Assembly (NCBI GenBank): GCA_026008535.1
Contig: BRKX01000007.1
Location: 58,207,001-58,271,000 of the forward strand
DNA length: 64,000 nt
Origin: Perilla frutescens
Lineage: Eukaryota > Streptophyta > Magnoliopsida > Lamiales > Lamiaceae
Direction of reading: 5' to 3'
Part shown: positions 11,367 to 23,107 of the stretch, in pieces
How the letters are laid out: each line of letters begins with the position of its first letter
How positions within the stretch are numbered: the stretch's first letter is position 1
The notes under the pieces: model-generated
What the model was told of the DNA's origin: nothing
The model's database searches: none
Seen by the model: only the letters and a program-made list of their open reading frames with translations
Position numbers and translations under genes: made by a program

Positions 11367-12595
11367 TGATGAGGACATCCATAGCAATGAGGAAGTCAAT
11401 GAAGAGCTTCAATTCAAAGGCCCCGTCACGAGATTAAGAGCTAAGAAGTTGCAAGATTATTTGCAAGCTACAATTCGCAAGAAGCTTGAAGAAGAAGACG
11501 GCGTGCAAGGAAGCTTGAAAATGATGAACTTGTTGATATTGGAAGATGGAGATCAAGACATGGAGAACACAACATGAAGATGTGCACGTGTGCATGAGGA
11601 CGTGTGCATGAGCTCAAGAAGTGAAGAGTTTCGGCCAAGTTGAAGAAGACCGAATTTTCGGTCCTTGTTGATTTTATCTAGTAGTATTTTATTTTAGACT
11701 ATAGTATTTATTTTATTTAATTATACTATAGTTAGGATCAGATTTTAATTAATTATTTAGGCTAATTTTCGGTTATGATTAGTCCAAGTCATAGGTTTGA
11801 CTAGAATTTTAATTAAGGGAAGAAACTACCTTAAATAGAATTCTAGTTTAGGAAAACTTCCAAGTCCAATTCTAGATCAATTTGGACTCCTTATTTTCGT
11901 CCATTAGCATAGGATTTTCGGTCACCTATGTCCTATAAATAGGTGATCCATGCTTCATTGTTACTTTAGACTATATTTGATTATTAAGCATTTGCTTTCA
12001 ATATCGTCTCTCCCCTTTTGATCTTTGTGAGTTTAGATAATTAAATTCATACTCTTAGATTTAGCATCTCTAAGTTTTACAAAGGGAATTTGCCGTCCAT
12101 GTTCGAGGGATCGTCGGAAACTCGCTATCCGAAGAACAACTTAAACAATTTGGCCTTGTGTACGTTCGAGATTCAAGGCAACTTTCGGGTTGTAATTCAC
12201 AACATCATCACCGCCGCCGTCCAGCCACCTTCGACGCCACCACCATCCACCGTCGTCCATCTCAACCATCATCCTCAAGATCTCGTTCTCTTCGTTATAT
12301 CCGTAAGTCAGTTTCAACTCTATCATATCCTATCTACCCTAGCCCTTCTAAACCTAATCATCACCATCGAAATTCCTTCATTAATACCGTCCAATCCATC
12401 GTCCAAAACAGCCCCATAATCCTTTGGATATTGTGTTCTTTTGTGTGTCATTGTCTAGGTATTTTAGTTGAGTCTTAGTCGTCTAGTTTGTTCTATTATT
12501 ATTCCGCTTATTTTACTTTGATTATTTGAGTCATAGAAGACACAAAAACTTACGTGTGTCGACGTGTGTTCGTTCCTAGAGTTCGGGTCGTATCA
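11367..12595 (+). repeat. 5' LTR of R6, family A
   Basis: 1229 bp, TGATGAGGACATCC to GTCGTATCA. A TATAAATAG box lies near 11933. It is followed by TAAAAG and the primer-binding site. The LTR at 60799-62027 (minus) has exactly the same length, and its translated small frames are nearly identical, for example PPSTPPPSTVVHLNHHPQD in both. Confidence 0.93.
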
Positions 12596-13520
12596 TAAAA
12601 GTGGTATCAAAGCCACGTCGGCTTTGGTTCGATTTTTGTGTCGTATTTTATTTTACGTTTAATCGAGTTGTAATCTAATTGTGTATTGTTCATTGTTATA
12701 AAAATAAAAAAAAAAAGAAAAAAAAGGCACGATCAAAAGACAAAAAAAAGAAGTCGATCGTTCAAAAAAAAAAAAAAAAACGAAAATATATTGTTCCCAT
12801 CTTGTTCAATTTTAATTTTGGTACTTTCCTTTTGGTACTAGAATATAGTTGGTAATTACCTAAGTGAGTCTTTCTTATTTTTGGTAGTTTCCTTCTAGTT
12901 TGATTTTTTATTTTTGGAACTTTCCATACAAGTTCTAATTCTTGTTGGTAACTTCCTTAAGTGCCCTATTTTATTTTTGGTTCATTCCTTCTAGAGTCTA
13001 GGCTAATTAAGGTATTTAGATTGTATCACATAGATTGATACATATCCAAATCCCCTACTTACCTTATCTCTTTCTTTCTTCCTTATCTATTCTATTTCTT
13101 TCCTTCTTTTACCTAGATTTATTTTTGGATTTCCTAATCTATTTGGGACTTCAATAATTGATCTACTTCTTTCCTTTCCTACTACCCATACTCGACCAAC
13201 ACCCATACATACTTCAAAACAATCGGCCACCCCCATTCCATACCATACCACATTCGGCCACCCCCATACCTATACATACTCAACCCGTATCTCATCTACA
13301 CATACCAAATTCATCCTTGTTCCGAGAATAGCATTCCCGTCCTTCCTCGAAACAAACCACACGATTCCCTTACCTTCATATACACGATTTTCACACACTG
13401 TGCACCCACATATTTGAGTGATACACGAGTGAAAAAATCAAGAGTGAAAACAAACGAGTGAAAGTGAGATTGTGAGGATCTTCCTTGTTTTCTTTTACGT
13501 TTGTTCGTTTTGTAGGTATC
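12596..13520 (+). other. R6 leader
   Basis: No gene. It has an A-rich block (about 12700-12785) and T-rich imperfect repeats (12810-12990), including CTTGTTGGTAACTTCCTTAA at 12941-12960, which is the likely template of the filler at 17849-17870. A C/A-rich part and a pyrimidine run follow, just before the gag ATG at 13521. Confidence 0.75.
12602..12617 (+). other. Primer-binding site of R6
   Basis: TGGTATCAAAGCCACG, six bases after the 5' LTR; complement of the initiator tRNA-Met 3' end with one change. Confidence 0.87.
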
Positions 13521-16500
13521 ATGAAGAAAGGAACCCACACCGAGTCATCCTCTACACCTCCAGTCGATCACCATTCGACTTCACCACCTTTGGACCCGTC
13601 CAAAGACCCTTCCAAAGCACCCATGGAGTCATATTCGGATCCACCCGCACCGTGGGATCCCAAGTACCATTTTGAAGCGTTGTCTAAGCATGTTCAAAGA
13701 CAACACCAGGCTCTCTCGAACAAGATAGACGATTTAGTGCACGCTCTTGAACGCACTAAAACAACACCTGTCTATCCTCCACCCATTCGAGGAAACCAAC
13801 GCCTAGAGCATCACAACGAGCCTGAAGAGGAGTACTTTGATGAGAATACTGAAGAATTTGACCGAGGACGTCGCCCGAGATGAGGCCATAGTCGAGATGA
13901 CTATGAAGAAGATCGAATGCTCCACAACATCAAGACGAGCATTCCAGAATTTGAAGGCCTTCATGATCCCGATATCTATCTTAATTGGGAACGTAAGGTA
14001 GAGAAGATTTTCGCATGCTATGATTTTTCAGAAGCTAAAAAGGTGCAGCTAGCATGTTTGGAGTTTAAAGGCTACGCAGCCACTTGGTGGGAAATGCAGC
14101 AAGAAAGAAGACGAAGAAACAGAAATCCACCCATTGACAATTGGGAGGAAATGAAAGGATTCTTGCGTGGACGCTTCATTCCAGTCCACTATGAAAGAGA
14201 GCTTGAGAAGAAGCTCAACCGGATCAAGCAAGGAGCTAGATCGATCGAGGAGTACCATAAAGAGCTCGAAACTGCCCTGAATCGAGTCGGAAAAGAGGAG
14301 ACCTTAAATGCTACCATCATTCGGTACATTGAAGGTATGAATCCAGACATTGCCTGTGAAGTCGAACTCAAGGAGTTCACCAGCATAGAAATGGTGCAGT
14401 ACGCATCAATTGTGGAAAAGCAGCTACGAGAAGGTCACCGTCGATCCAATCAGAGTTCAGCACCTACTCGACAGCCTTGGAGTAAAGGTACATCTTCCAC
14501 ATCACCTTCTACTCATTCTACTGAATTCACACGACCCCGAGGTCAATCCGGCCCTCCGGAACGCCGTTTTGATCGTTCTACACCGCAAGCAAGCCGTAGA
14601 CCCGAGTCTACACCCAGGCCACCATTCCAACGGCCCAATCAGTCCACTCCAACGCCAAATGCAGGCCCTAGTCGAGCCCGTGACATTCAGTGTCATAAAT
14701 GCCAAGGTTGGGGTCATTTTCAGAACCAGTGTCCAAACCGGCGTGTTCTGTTCCTCAATGAACAGAATGGACTTGAATCAGCCAGTGAAGATGAAGAGGA
14801 GACCCAAGACACCGCCCCTGAAGTAGTCAAGGTCCTTGAAGTTGAGCCAGATGATGAAGAAGTCGAGCTACCTCATGTCAGCTTGGTTTCTATTCGCAGT
14901 CTGAATATCAACCGTGAAGACGAGGAGCAATCGCAAAGAGAGAACATCTTCTACACTCGAGTTGCCATCAAAGATCAGACTTGTGCCATGATCATCGACA
15001 GTGGGAGTGTAATCAACGCAATCAGTCAGTATGCTGTTGATAAACTCGCCCTCACCACAACAAAGCATCCAAAACCGTACAAGTTGCAGTGGCTCACAGA
15101 TCACGGATCCATTCGAGTGACAGGTCAGGTACACGTGTCTTTTACTAAAGGTCGTTATTCTGACACTGTTCTTTGTGATGTTATTCCCATGGAAGCAGCC
15201 CATATACTTTTAGGAAGACCGTGGCAGTTTGATAGAAAAGCGGTTCACGATGGTTTAGCCAACACCTACTCGATTACTCGAGATGGTCGAACCACTGTAC
15301 TCAAGCCACTCACTCCTAAAGCCGTTGCAGAGGATCAAGAAAGGATGCAAGAGAGGTTCAAGCAAGAACGGGCAAAACAAGCCGCAGCCGCAGCCCGAAC
15401 CAACTCGGCCGCCACTTCAACGCCGAGTTCCACCTCAAGTTCGACCAATGCAGCCCCGAAGACACCTCCTAATGATGTCTTAGCTCGTGGAAAAGCCACC
15501 GGGTCAGCCCCAAGTCAAGAGAAGAATCGATTCCTGTTCATCTCAGTTAAAGGCGTAGAGAAAGCACTAAAAGCAGGTTTACCTTTTGTTCTTTTATCTT
15601 ATAAGGACAGTGCTACTAATGGTGTTTCTTTGCCTTGTGATGTGCAGCCACTTATGGAGGAGTTCGCGGACGTGTTTCCGGAAGAGATTCCAAGTGGATT
15701 ACCTCCAGTTTCGTGGGATCGAGCACCAGATCGACTTCGTACCCAGCGCAGTCTTGCCCAACCGACCGGCGTACCGCACGTCCCCTGAAGAGATGAAGGA
15801 GATCGATCGCCAAGTTAAGGAGTTGCTAGAGAAGAAGCAAATCCGAGAGTCGATGAGCCCTTGTGCAGTTCCAGTCATTCTAGTGCCCAAGAAGAACAAC
15901 GAATGGAGAATGTGCATGGATTGCCGCGCCATCAACAAAATAACAGTTAAGTACAGATTTCCTATCCCTAGACTTGATGATATGCTAGATGAATTAAGTG
16001 GTTCTAATTTGTTTTCTAAGATAGATTTAAGATCTGGTTATTTTCAAGTTAGAATGCATGAAGGGGATGAATGGAAAACTGCGTTTAAAACAAAGCATGG
16101 TTTATATGAGTGGTTAGTTATGCCTTTTGGTCTCACTAATGCACCGAGCACGTTTATGAGATTAATGAATCATGTTTTGCGTGATGTGATTAGTAAATTT
16201 GTTGTTGTCTACTTTGATGATATTTTGATTTACAGTCACAATGCACAGGCGCACTTAGATCATCTTAGGCGTATTTTCTGTCTTCTGCGTGATGCTAAGT
16301 TGTATGGAAACTTGTCTAAATGTTCTTTTTGCATGGATGAAGTCGTATTTTTAGGCTTTGTCGTTAGTTCACGAGGTATTGAGGTAGACCGTTCCAAAAT
16401 CAAAGCGATTGAGGAATGGCCAACCCCGAAAAACACCTCTGAGGTTCGATCATTCCATGGTTTAGCTGGGTTTTACCGTCGTTTTGTACGGGATTTCTCC

Positions 16501-17848
16501 AGTATAGCCGCCCCTCTTACTGAGCTAAGTAAGAAGGATCGGAAATTTGAGTGGGGTAAACAACAAGAGTATGCTTTTAATACTTTGAAATCTTTGTTAT
16601 GTTCTGCTCCTGTTTTGTGTTTACCTGATTTTTCTAAGACTTTTGAGATCGAGTGTGACGCCTCCGGGATAGGTATTGGTGCTGTTTTGATGCAGGAAAA
16701 ACGTCACGTGGCATACTTCAGCGAGAAGTTAAATGGCGCCTCTCTTAGCTACTCTACGTACGATAAAGAGCTCTATGCTTTGAAGCGTGCGTTGGACACA
16801 TGGCAGCACTATCTTTGGCCTAAGGAGTTCGTCATCCACACGGATCATGAAAGCTTGAAGTATTTGAAAGGGCAAAACAATCTGAACAAGAGACATGCGA
16901 GATGGGTCGAGTTCATCGAGTCCTTCCCGTATGTTATCAAGTACAAGAAAGGCGAAGAGAATGTTGTCGCCGATGCCCTATCAAGAAGGTACGCTCTTTT
17001 GAACTTAATGCATGCTAAGATGCTTGGTTTTGAGTCTATTAAAGCACTGTATGTTGAGGACGCCTATTTCAGCCCCATCTATGCTTCATGTAGCTCGAAA
17101 TCTAGGTCATTTGATGGTTATTATGTTCATGATGGTTTCTTGTTCAAAGAGTCGAAATTATGCATCCCTACTTGTTCTATGCGTGAGTTATTGGTGTTAG
17201 AATCGCATGCGGGAGGTTTAATGGGTCACTTTGGTGTGCATAAGACATTGAACTTGCTGCATGAACATTTCTTTTGGCCGCATATGCGTAAGGATGTAGA
17301 GAATGTGTGTAGTCGTTGCATTACTTGTCGTCAAGCTAAATCCACTTCACACCCGTTCGGTCTTTACTCGCCCCTACCCGCCCCCTCATCTCCTTGGATT
17401 GATATTTCTATGGATTTCATCTTAGGATTGCCTAGGTCTAGGTCGGATAAGGATTCTGTGTTTGTTGTAGTTGATAGGTTTTCCAAAATGGCTCATTTCA
17501 TTGCATGTAGGAAAACTGATGATGCTATACATGTTGCCAACTTGTTCTTTGTGCATGTTGTTAGATTGCATGGAATTCCTCATACTATTGTTAGTGATAG
17601 GGATTCTAAGTTTTTAGGACATTTCTGGCGTGTTTTGTGGGGAAAATTAGGAACTAAGTTATTGTTTTCTACTGCATGTCATCCACAAACCGACGGTCAA
17701 ACTGAGGTTGTGAATCGTACTTTAGGAGCTTTACTTAGGTCTCTAATTAAGAATAATTTGAAGTCATGGGAAGAATGTTTACCATATGCGGAATTTGCTT
17801 ATAATCGTGTTGTGCATTCTTCTACTGACATGTCTCCTTTTGAGGTAG
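13521..17848 (+). pseudogene. gag-pol of R6 (Gag, PR, RT, RNase H, partial INT)
   Basis: A nearly complete family A polyprotein frame starting ATGAAGAAAGGAACC. Recognisable in order: capsid domain (IPEFEGLHDPDIYLNWERK, ATWWEMQQERRRRN), zinc knuckle CHKCQGWGHFQNQC, protease IIDSGSVINAISQYAV, RT with VVVYFDDILIYS, RNase H with ECDASGIGIGAVLMQ, integrase with HPQTDGQTEVVNRTLG. Defects: TGA at 13881-13883, loss of one codon pair in TSIEMVQ (TSIERMVQ elsewhere), and one extra T at about 15708-15711 that shifts the frame between protease and RT. It ends in SPFEV at 17848. It shares ALSNKIDD, LEHHNEPE and TPPNDVLARGKATG with the inverted copy R7, against R11 and R14. Confidence 0.9.
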
Positions 17849-17870
17849 AACTTGTTGGTAACTTCCTTAA
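17849..17870 (+). other. Templated filler at an inverted junction
   Basis: Twenty-two bases between the forward integrase of R6 and the reverse integrase of R7. Bases 17851-17870 are CTTGTTGGTAACTTCCTTAA, identical to a stretch of the R6 leader at 12941-12960 and of the other family A leaders. The terminal TTAA is also shared with the reverse integrase that follows (gttaacgg). This is the pattern of error-prone end joining with copied filler. Confidence 0.85.
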
Positions 17871-20046
17871 CGGATTAAATCCATAAACTACCTCAAAAGG
17901 AGACATGTTAGTAGAAGAATGCACAACACGATTATAAGCAAATTCAGCATATGGTAAACATTCTTCCCATGACTTCAAATTATTCTTAACTAGAGACCTA
18001 AGTAAAGCTCCTAAAGTACGATTCACAACCTCAGTTTGACCGTCGGTTTGTGGATGACATGCAGTAGAAAACAATAACTTAGTTCCTAATTTTTCCCACA
18101 AAACACGCTAGAAATGTCCTAAAAACTTAGAATCCCTATCACTAACAATAGTACGAGGAATTCCATGCAATCTAACAACATGCACAAAGAACAAGTTGGC
18201 AACATGTATAGCATCATCAGTTTTTCTACATGCAATGAAATGAGCCATTTTGGAAAACCTATCAACTACAACAAACACAGAATCCTTACCCGACCTAGAC
18301 CTAGGCAATCCTAAGATGAAATCCATAGAAATATCAATCCAAGGAGAAGAGGGGGCGGGTAGGGGCGAGTAAAGACCGAACGGGTGTGAAGTGGATTTAG
18401 CTTGACGACAAGTAATGCAACGACTACACACATTCTCTACATCCTTACACATATGCGGCCAAAAGAAGTGTTCATGCTGCAAGTTCAATGTCTTATGCAC
18501 ACCAAAGTGACCCATTAAACCTCCCGCATGCGATTCTAATACCAATAACTCACGCATAGAACAAGTAGGGATGCATAATTTTGACTCTTTGAACAAGAAA
18601 CCATCATGCACATAATAACCATCAAATGACCTAGATTTCGAGCTACATGAAGCATAGATGGGGCTGAAATAAGCGTCCTCAACATATAGTGCTTTAATAG
18701 ACTCAAAACTAAGCATCTTAGCATGCATTAAGTTCAAAAGAGCGTACCTTCTTGATAGGGCATCGGCAACAACATTCTCTTCGCCTTTCTTGTACTTGAT
18801 AACATACGGGAAGGACTCGATGAACTCGACCCATCTCGCATGTCTCTTGTTCAGATTGTTTTGCCCTTTCAAATGCTTCAAGATTTCATGATCCGTGTGG
18901 ATGACGAACTCCTTAGGCCAAAGATAGTGCTGCCATGTGTCCAACGCACGCTTCAAAGCATAGAGCTCTTTATCGTACGTAGAGTACTTAAGAGAGGCGC
19001 CATTTAACTTCTCGCTGAAGTATGCCACGGGACGTTTTTCCTGCATCAAAACAGCACCAATACCTATCCCGGAGGCATCACACTCGATCTCAAAAATCTT
19101 AGAAAAATCAGGTAAACACAAAACAGGAGCAGAACATAACAAAGATTTCAAAGTATTAAAAGCATGCTCTTGTTGTTTACCCCACTCAAATTTCCGATCC
19201 TTCTTACTTAGCTCAGTAAGAGGGGCGGCTATACTGGAGAAATCCCGTACAAAACGACGGTAAAACCCAGCTAAACCATGGAATGATCAAACCTTAGAGG
19301 CTTTTTCGGGGTTGGCCATTCCTCAATCGCTTTGATTTTGGAACGGTCTACCTCAATACCTCGTGAACTAACGACAAAGCCTAAAAATACGACTTCATCC
19401 ATGCAAAAAGAACATTTAGACAAGTTTCCATACAACTTAGCATCACGCAGAAGACAGAAAACACGCCTAAGATGATGTATGTGCGCCTGTGCATTGTGAC
19501 TGTAAATCAAAATATCATCAAAGTAGATAACAACAAATTTACCAATCACATCACGCAAAACATGATTCATTAACCTCATAAACGTGCTCGGTGCATTAGT
19601 GAGACCAAAAGGCATAACTAACCACTCATATAAACCATGCTTTGTTTTAAACGCAGTTTTCCATTCATCCCCTTCATGCATTCTAACTTGAAAATAACCA
19701 GATCTCAAATCTATCTTAGAAAACAAATTAGAACCACTTAATTCATCTAGCATATCATCAAGTCTAGGGATAGGAAATCTGTACTTAACTGTTATCTTGT
19801 TGATGGCGCGGCAATCCATGCACATTCTCCATTCGTTGTTCTTCTTGGGCACTAGAATGACTGGAACTGCACAAGGGCTCATCGACTCTCGGATTTGCTT
19901 CTTCTCTAGCAACTCCTTTACTTGGCGATCGATCTCCTTCGTCTCTTCAGGGGACGTTCGGTACGCCGGTCGGTTGGGCAAGACTGAGCCGGGTACGAAG
20001 TCGATCTGGTGCTCGATCCCACGAACTGGAGGTAATCCACTTGGAA
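17871..20046 (-). pseudogene. RT, RNase H and integrase of R7 (inverted family A copy)
   Basis: Minus-strand pol: RT (MDCRAINKITVKYRFPIPRL, VVIYFDDILIYS), RNase H (ECDASGIGIGAVLMQ, HTDHEILKHLKGQ), integrase (CSRCITC, SMDFILGLPRSRSG, HPQTDGQTEVVNRTLG), ending at GFNPL. Defects include a frameshift at about 19290-19310 (PTPKKPLRFDHS for PTPKNASEVRSFHG) and a Trp-to-stop change in the integrase near 18111 (HFW becomes HF-stop). At 20046 the RT start is interrupted by element R8; the frame resumes at 43441. With 13609-17848 it forms a large inverted repeat. Confidence 0.88.
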
Positions 20047-21101
20047 TGATGAGATAGAGCATAGCAATGATCAAGATGATCCGGAGCTGCAGTTTAAAGG
20101 TCCAATGACGCGTTTGCGAGCTAAGAAGTTGCAAGCTTATTTACAAGCTTCTATTCGTCGCAAATTCGAGTTGCATGAAGATGAAGTGAAGAGCAGCCCA
20201 AGATGGATCACCATGCTATCTATTAATGATGAAGAAGGTATCATGAAGACGTGAGAAGAAGAATCACGCCATTTGGACGTGTGCATAAAAAGTTATACGC
20301 GTTTGCATGGGAAATCGGGAGATGCTGTTTTTCATGCAAAGGTGGTAATATTAATTGTACCATGGGCCACGAAATTATTCATGTTAATTCAGCCCATGAT
20401 CGAGTTCTAAGGTCCAAGATGGTGTGGAAATACAGGCCCAAATCCATTGTGGGATTTATCCTTATCTAGTTAGATTTTAGATAGATTTTTGTTATCTTAT
20501 TTTTGGTATCTTTTGATTTTATCCTAGATTGATTAGGATTAGTACTTTTTTATGTTTATCTAGTTAATTAGGGTTAATTTTCGTTCATAATCTCTCCTAT
20601 AAATAGGAGCACCCTGTGACATTCATAATTCAGACAATTGCATGAGTTTGAGATTTATTCCTCCCTTTTGTCTCCGATCCTTTGGTTGATCACCTATCTA
20701 CAAACAATTCTATTGTTCTAGCAAATCAATAGTCTTATTTAAGTTCTTCAGGGTACAATCGAGTACTTGGGAGAATTGCTATCCGGAGAAGTTAGACGTG
20801 CGCGTTCGGGTTATCAACACGGGTTCGCCGAATCTATCCAATCCACAACACTACCATCGCCGCCGCCAAGTCCATCTACACCAAAGCCTTCCGCCGCCAC
20901 CATCACCATAATTCCAGCCATCTTCAAGTGTTCCAAGTGTCCTCATCGTCGTTCTTTTCGTTGTTCAAATTTCTAGTAAGTTTTACCGTTTAATTCGTGT
21001 CGGGTTGAGTCCTTCTTTAGCTGACGTGTTTCGAGTCCTTCTTAAGTCTTCCGCTACGTGTTCTGTTGATTTGGCTTAGATATCTTGTCTGGGTCACATC
21101 A
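20047..21101 (+). repeat. 5' LTR of R8, family C
   Basis: 1055 bp, TGATGAGATAGAGC to GGGTCACATCA. Its first part encodes ELQFKGPMTRLRAKKLQAYL. A CTATAAATAGG box lies near 20600. It differs visibly from the 3' LTR in many positions and in length (1055 against 1028 bp), so the insertion is older than R9-R11. Confidence 0.92.
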
Positions 21102-21537
21102 TAAATTTGGCATCAGAGCCACGTCAGCTCTGCTGGTCGTGGTTCAATCCGACGTGTCATCTACGTGTCTTTTAATTTTCGTTTGTTTTTCAAGTTGTAA
21201 TATTGTTATTCATTGAAAAAAAAAAGAGTAAAAGAGCAAAGGGATCGAAATCCCTACAGCAAAAAAAAAAAAAAATCGTAAAAAAAAAAAAAAAGAAAAT
21301 TCAGTTTGTTATTGTGTTTTGGATCTTAATTCCTTGTTTTTAGATTTGTTCCATATATTTAGGGATTCTTAGATTGTGTTCACACATCCAAAATCCTTTT
21401 TCCTTTATCCATTAGATTTCTTACCTTGTTTAGATAGATTTCATCCTAATCTACATCTATTCAAGATCTTTCCATCCTCATCCATATCTAATCAAATCCT
21501 CCATCCCTATCCATACCTATTTTCGATCCTAATCACT
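21102..21537 (+). other. R8 leader, first part
   Basis: No gene. Primer-binding site, an A-rich block (about 21217-21297) and T-rich sequence with TTAGATTG and CCTTGTTTAGATA motifs. It is interrupted at 21537 by R9 and resumes at 25424. Confidence 0.72.
21108..21123 (+). other. Primer-binding site of R8
   Basis: TGGCATCAGAGCCACG, after the spacer TAAATT. Complement of initiator tRNA-Met with C for T at the fourth base. R10 and R12 share this variant; family A does not. Confidence 0.82.
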
Positions 21538-22606
21538 TGATATGATCCTGAAAAGCATAAAAGAATCAAATCCAAGAATACCATTGAGAACTTCAAAGAT
21601 AATCATGTTGTTCAAGATTAAAGATTGGAGATCAAGATTTGAAGAACACAAGTGCATAAAAATATTCAGATATTTTGGGCAGCCCATGAAGATCAAATAT
21701 TCAGCCCGAGATTGGTCAACATGCTATCAATTAATGATGAAGAAGGAAGCATGAAGACATGAGAAGAAGAATCGCGCCATTTGGACGTGCGCATGAAGAG
21801 TTCTACGCGTTTGCATGAGAATCCGACAAGTTGCTGTTTTTCATGCAAAGGTGGCAAGAATAATACATGACATGGGCCACAAATTATTTATGATAAATTG
21901 CAGCCCATAGTGTGTTAATTGAACAATAGGCGAGATTTATGAAGGCCCAAGTTGTGGGATTTATCCTTATCTAGTTAGATTTAGATAGATTTTTGTTATC
22001 TTATTTTTGGTATCTTTTGATTTTATCCTAGATTCATTAGGATTAGTTTTGGATTGATTTTTATCACTTAATTAGGTCTAATTTTCGTCCCCTATGTGTC
22101 CTATAAATAGGGCTACCATGTGACACTTTAAAAGTCAGACAATTGCAAGAAATAAAGAGTTATTCTCAATCTGTCTCACGATCCTTCGGTTGATCAAACT
22201 TTTATCTACAATTCTATTGTTCTAGCAAATCAATAGTCTTATTTAAGTTCTTCAGGGTATAATTAAGTGCTTGGGAGAATTGCTATCCGGAGAAGCTAGA
22301 CGAGTGCGTTCGGGTTGATTCAACACGGGTTCACCGATCTGTCCTATCCTTCTACCTTTTCACCACCGCCGCCAACACCTCACGACGACCACCGCCATCC
22401 ACACCGCCGTCCGCCGCCGCTCCAAGCCACCATCGAAGCTGTCCCCGTATTCCACATCGAGTCCCGTTCGTGTCGTTTAATTCTAGTAAGTTTCGTCATT
22501 TAATTCGTGTCGGATTCTACCCTTCTTTAGCTGACGTAGTTCGAGTCCTTCAAAAGTCTTCCGCCTGCGTTCTTCGTGTCTTGGATACATTGTCCGGGTC
22601 ACATCA
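21538..22606 (+). repeat. 5' LTR of R9, family D
   Basis: 1069 bp, TGATATGATCCTG to GGGTCACATCA. TATAAAT box at 22102-22108. It is 4 bp shorter than the 3' LTR because of a small deletion (gaacaatagg against gaaggtccaatagg); otherwise the two look almost identical. Confidence 0.94.
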
Positions 22607-22611
22607 TAAAT

Positions 22612-22628
22612 TGGTATCAAGAGCCACG
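22612..22628 (+). other. Primer-binding site of R9
   Basis: TGGTATCAAGAGCCACG, after the spacer TAAAT. It matches initiator tRNA-Met with one extra A compared with TGGTATCAGAGCC. Confidence 0.8.
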
Positions 22629-23107
22629 TCGGTTTCTATCGTTCGTGGTTTAATATGTTGTTTTTGTTTGTTTTTATTGTCTTTTGAGTCTTTCGAGTTG
22701 TAATATCTGAATATTCAAAAAAAAAAAGAAGAAGAAAGGAGCAAAGGGTCGAAGCCCTACAGCAAAAAAAAAAATCGTCAAAAAAAAAAATGAAAATTCA
22801 GATTTATTCTCTTGTTTATTTTTGATTTTGTGTCTTTCCTAGTCTAGATAGATTTGTTTCCACAAATTTAGGGATTTTTAGATTTGTTCACATTGGTCAA
22901 ACACATCCAAATAGATACTACCTTATCTATATCTTTTCTTTCCTTATACATTCTTATTTCATCCTTATCTTTCCCTATCTATTCTTTTTATTTTTCTTGC
23001 TTTAATTTTCGTCCATATCCTTCCTTGTGGATCGAAAATTACCCCATACACCACTATGTCCACCATACACCACCCGTACACCATCCGGACCATACACCCA
23101 TGCACCC

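Larger units (their letters stand above)
11367..17848 (+). mobile_element. R6, left part: 5' LTR to integrase of a family A element
   Basis: Contains 5' LTR, primer-binding site, leader and gag-pol up to integrase residues FEV. It is preceded by TSD gtaac (11362-11366) inside the R5 integrase. The body stops at 17848, followed by a 22-bp filler and an inverted copy of the same coding region. Its probable 3' LTR lies at 60799-62027 in the opposite orientation, with the same length (1229 bp) and the matching TSD. Confidence 0.85.

Noticed and set aside
14410..14826. Alternative-frame ORF within gag (also 29916, 44222, 52900)
   Set aside because: Pro/Ser-rich gag text gives a second open frame by composition; no ATG context or known domain supports it.
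23027..23107. Longer start for the R9 Gag-like protein
   Set aside because: The upstream start is GTG; the first in-frame ATG is at 23108. Equivalent non-ATG extensions before R11 and R14 gag (28988, 51972) were also set aside.
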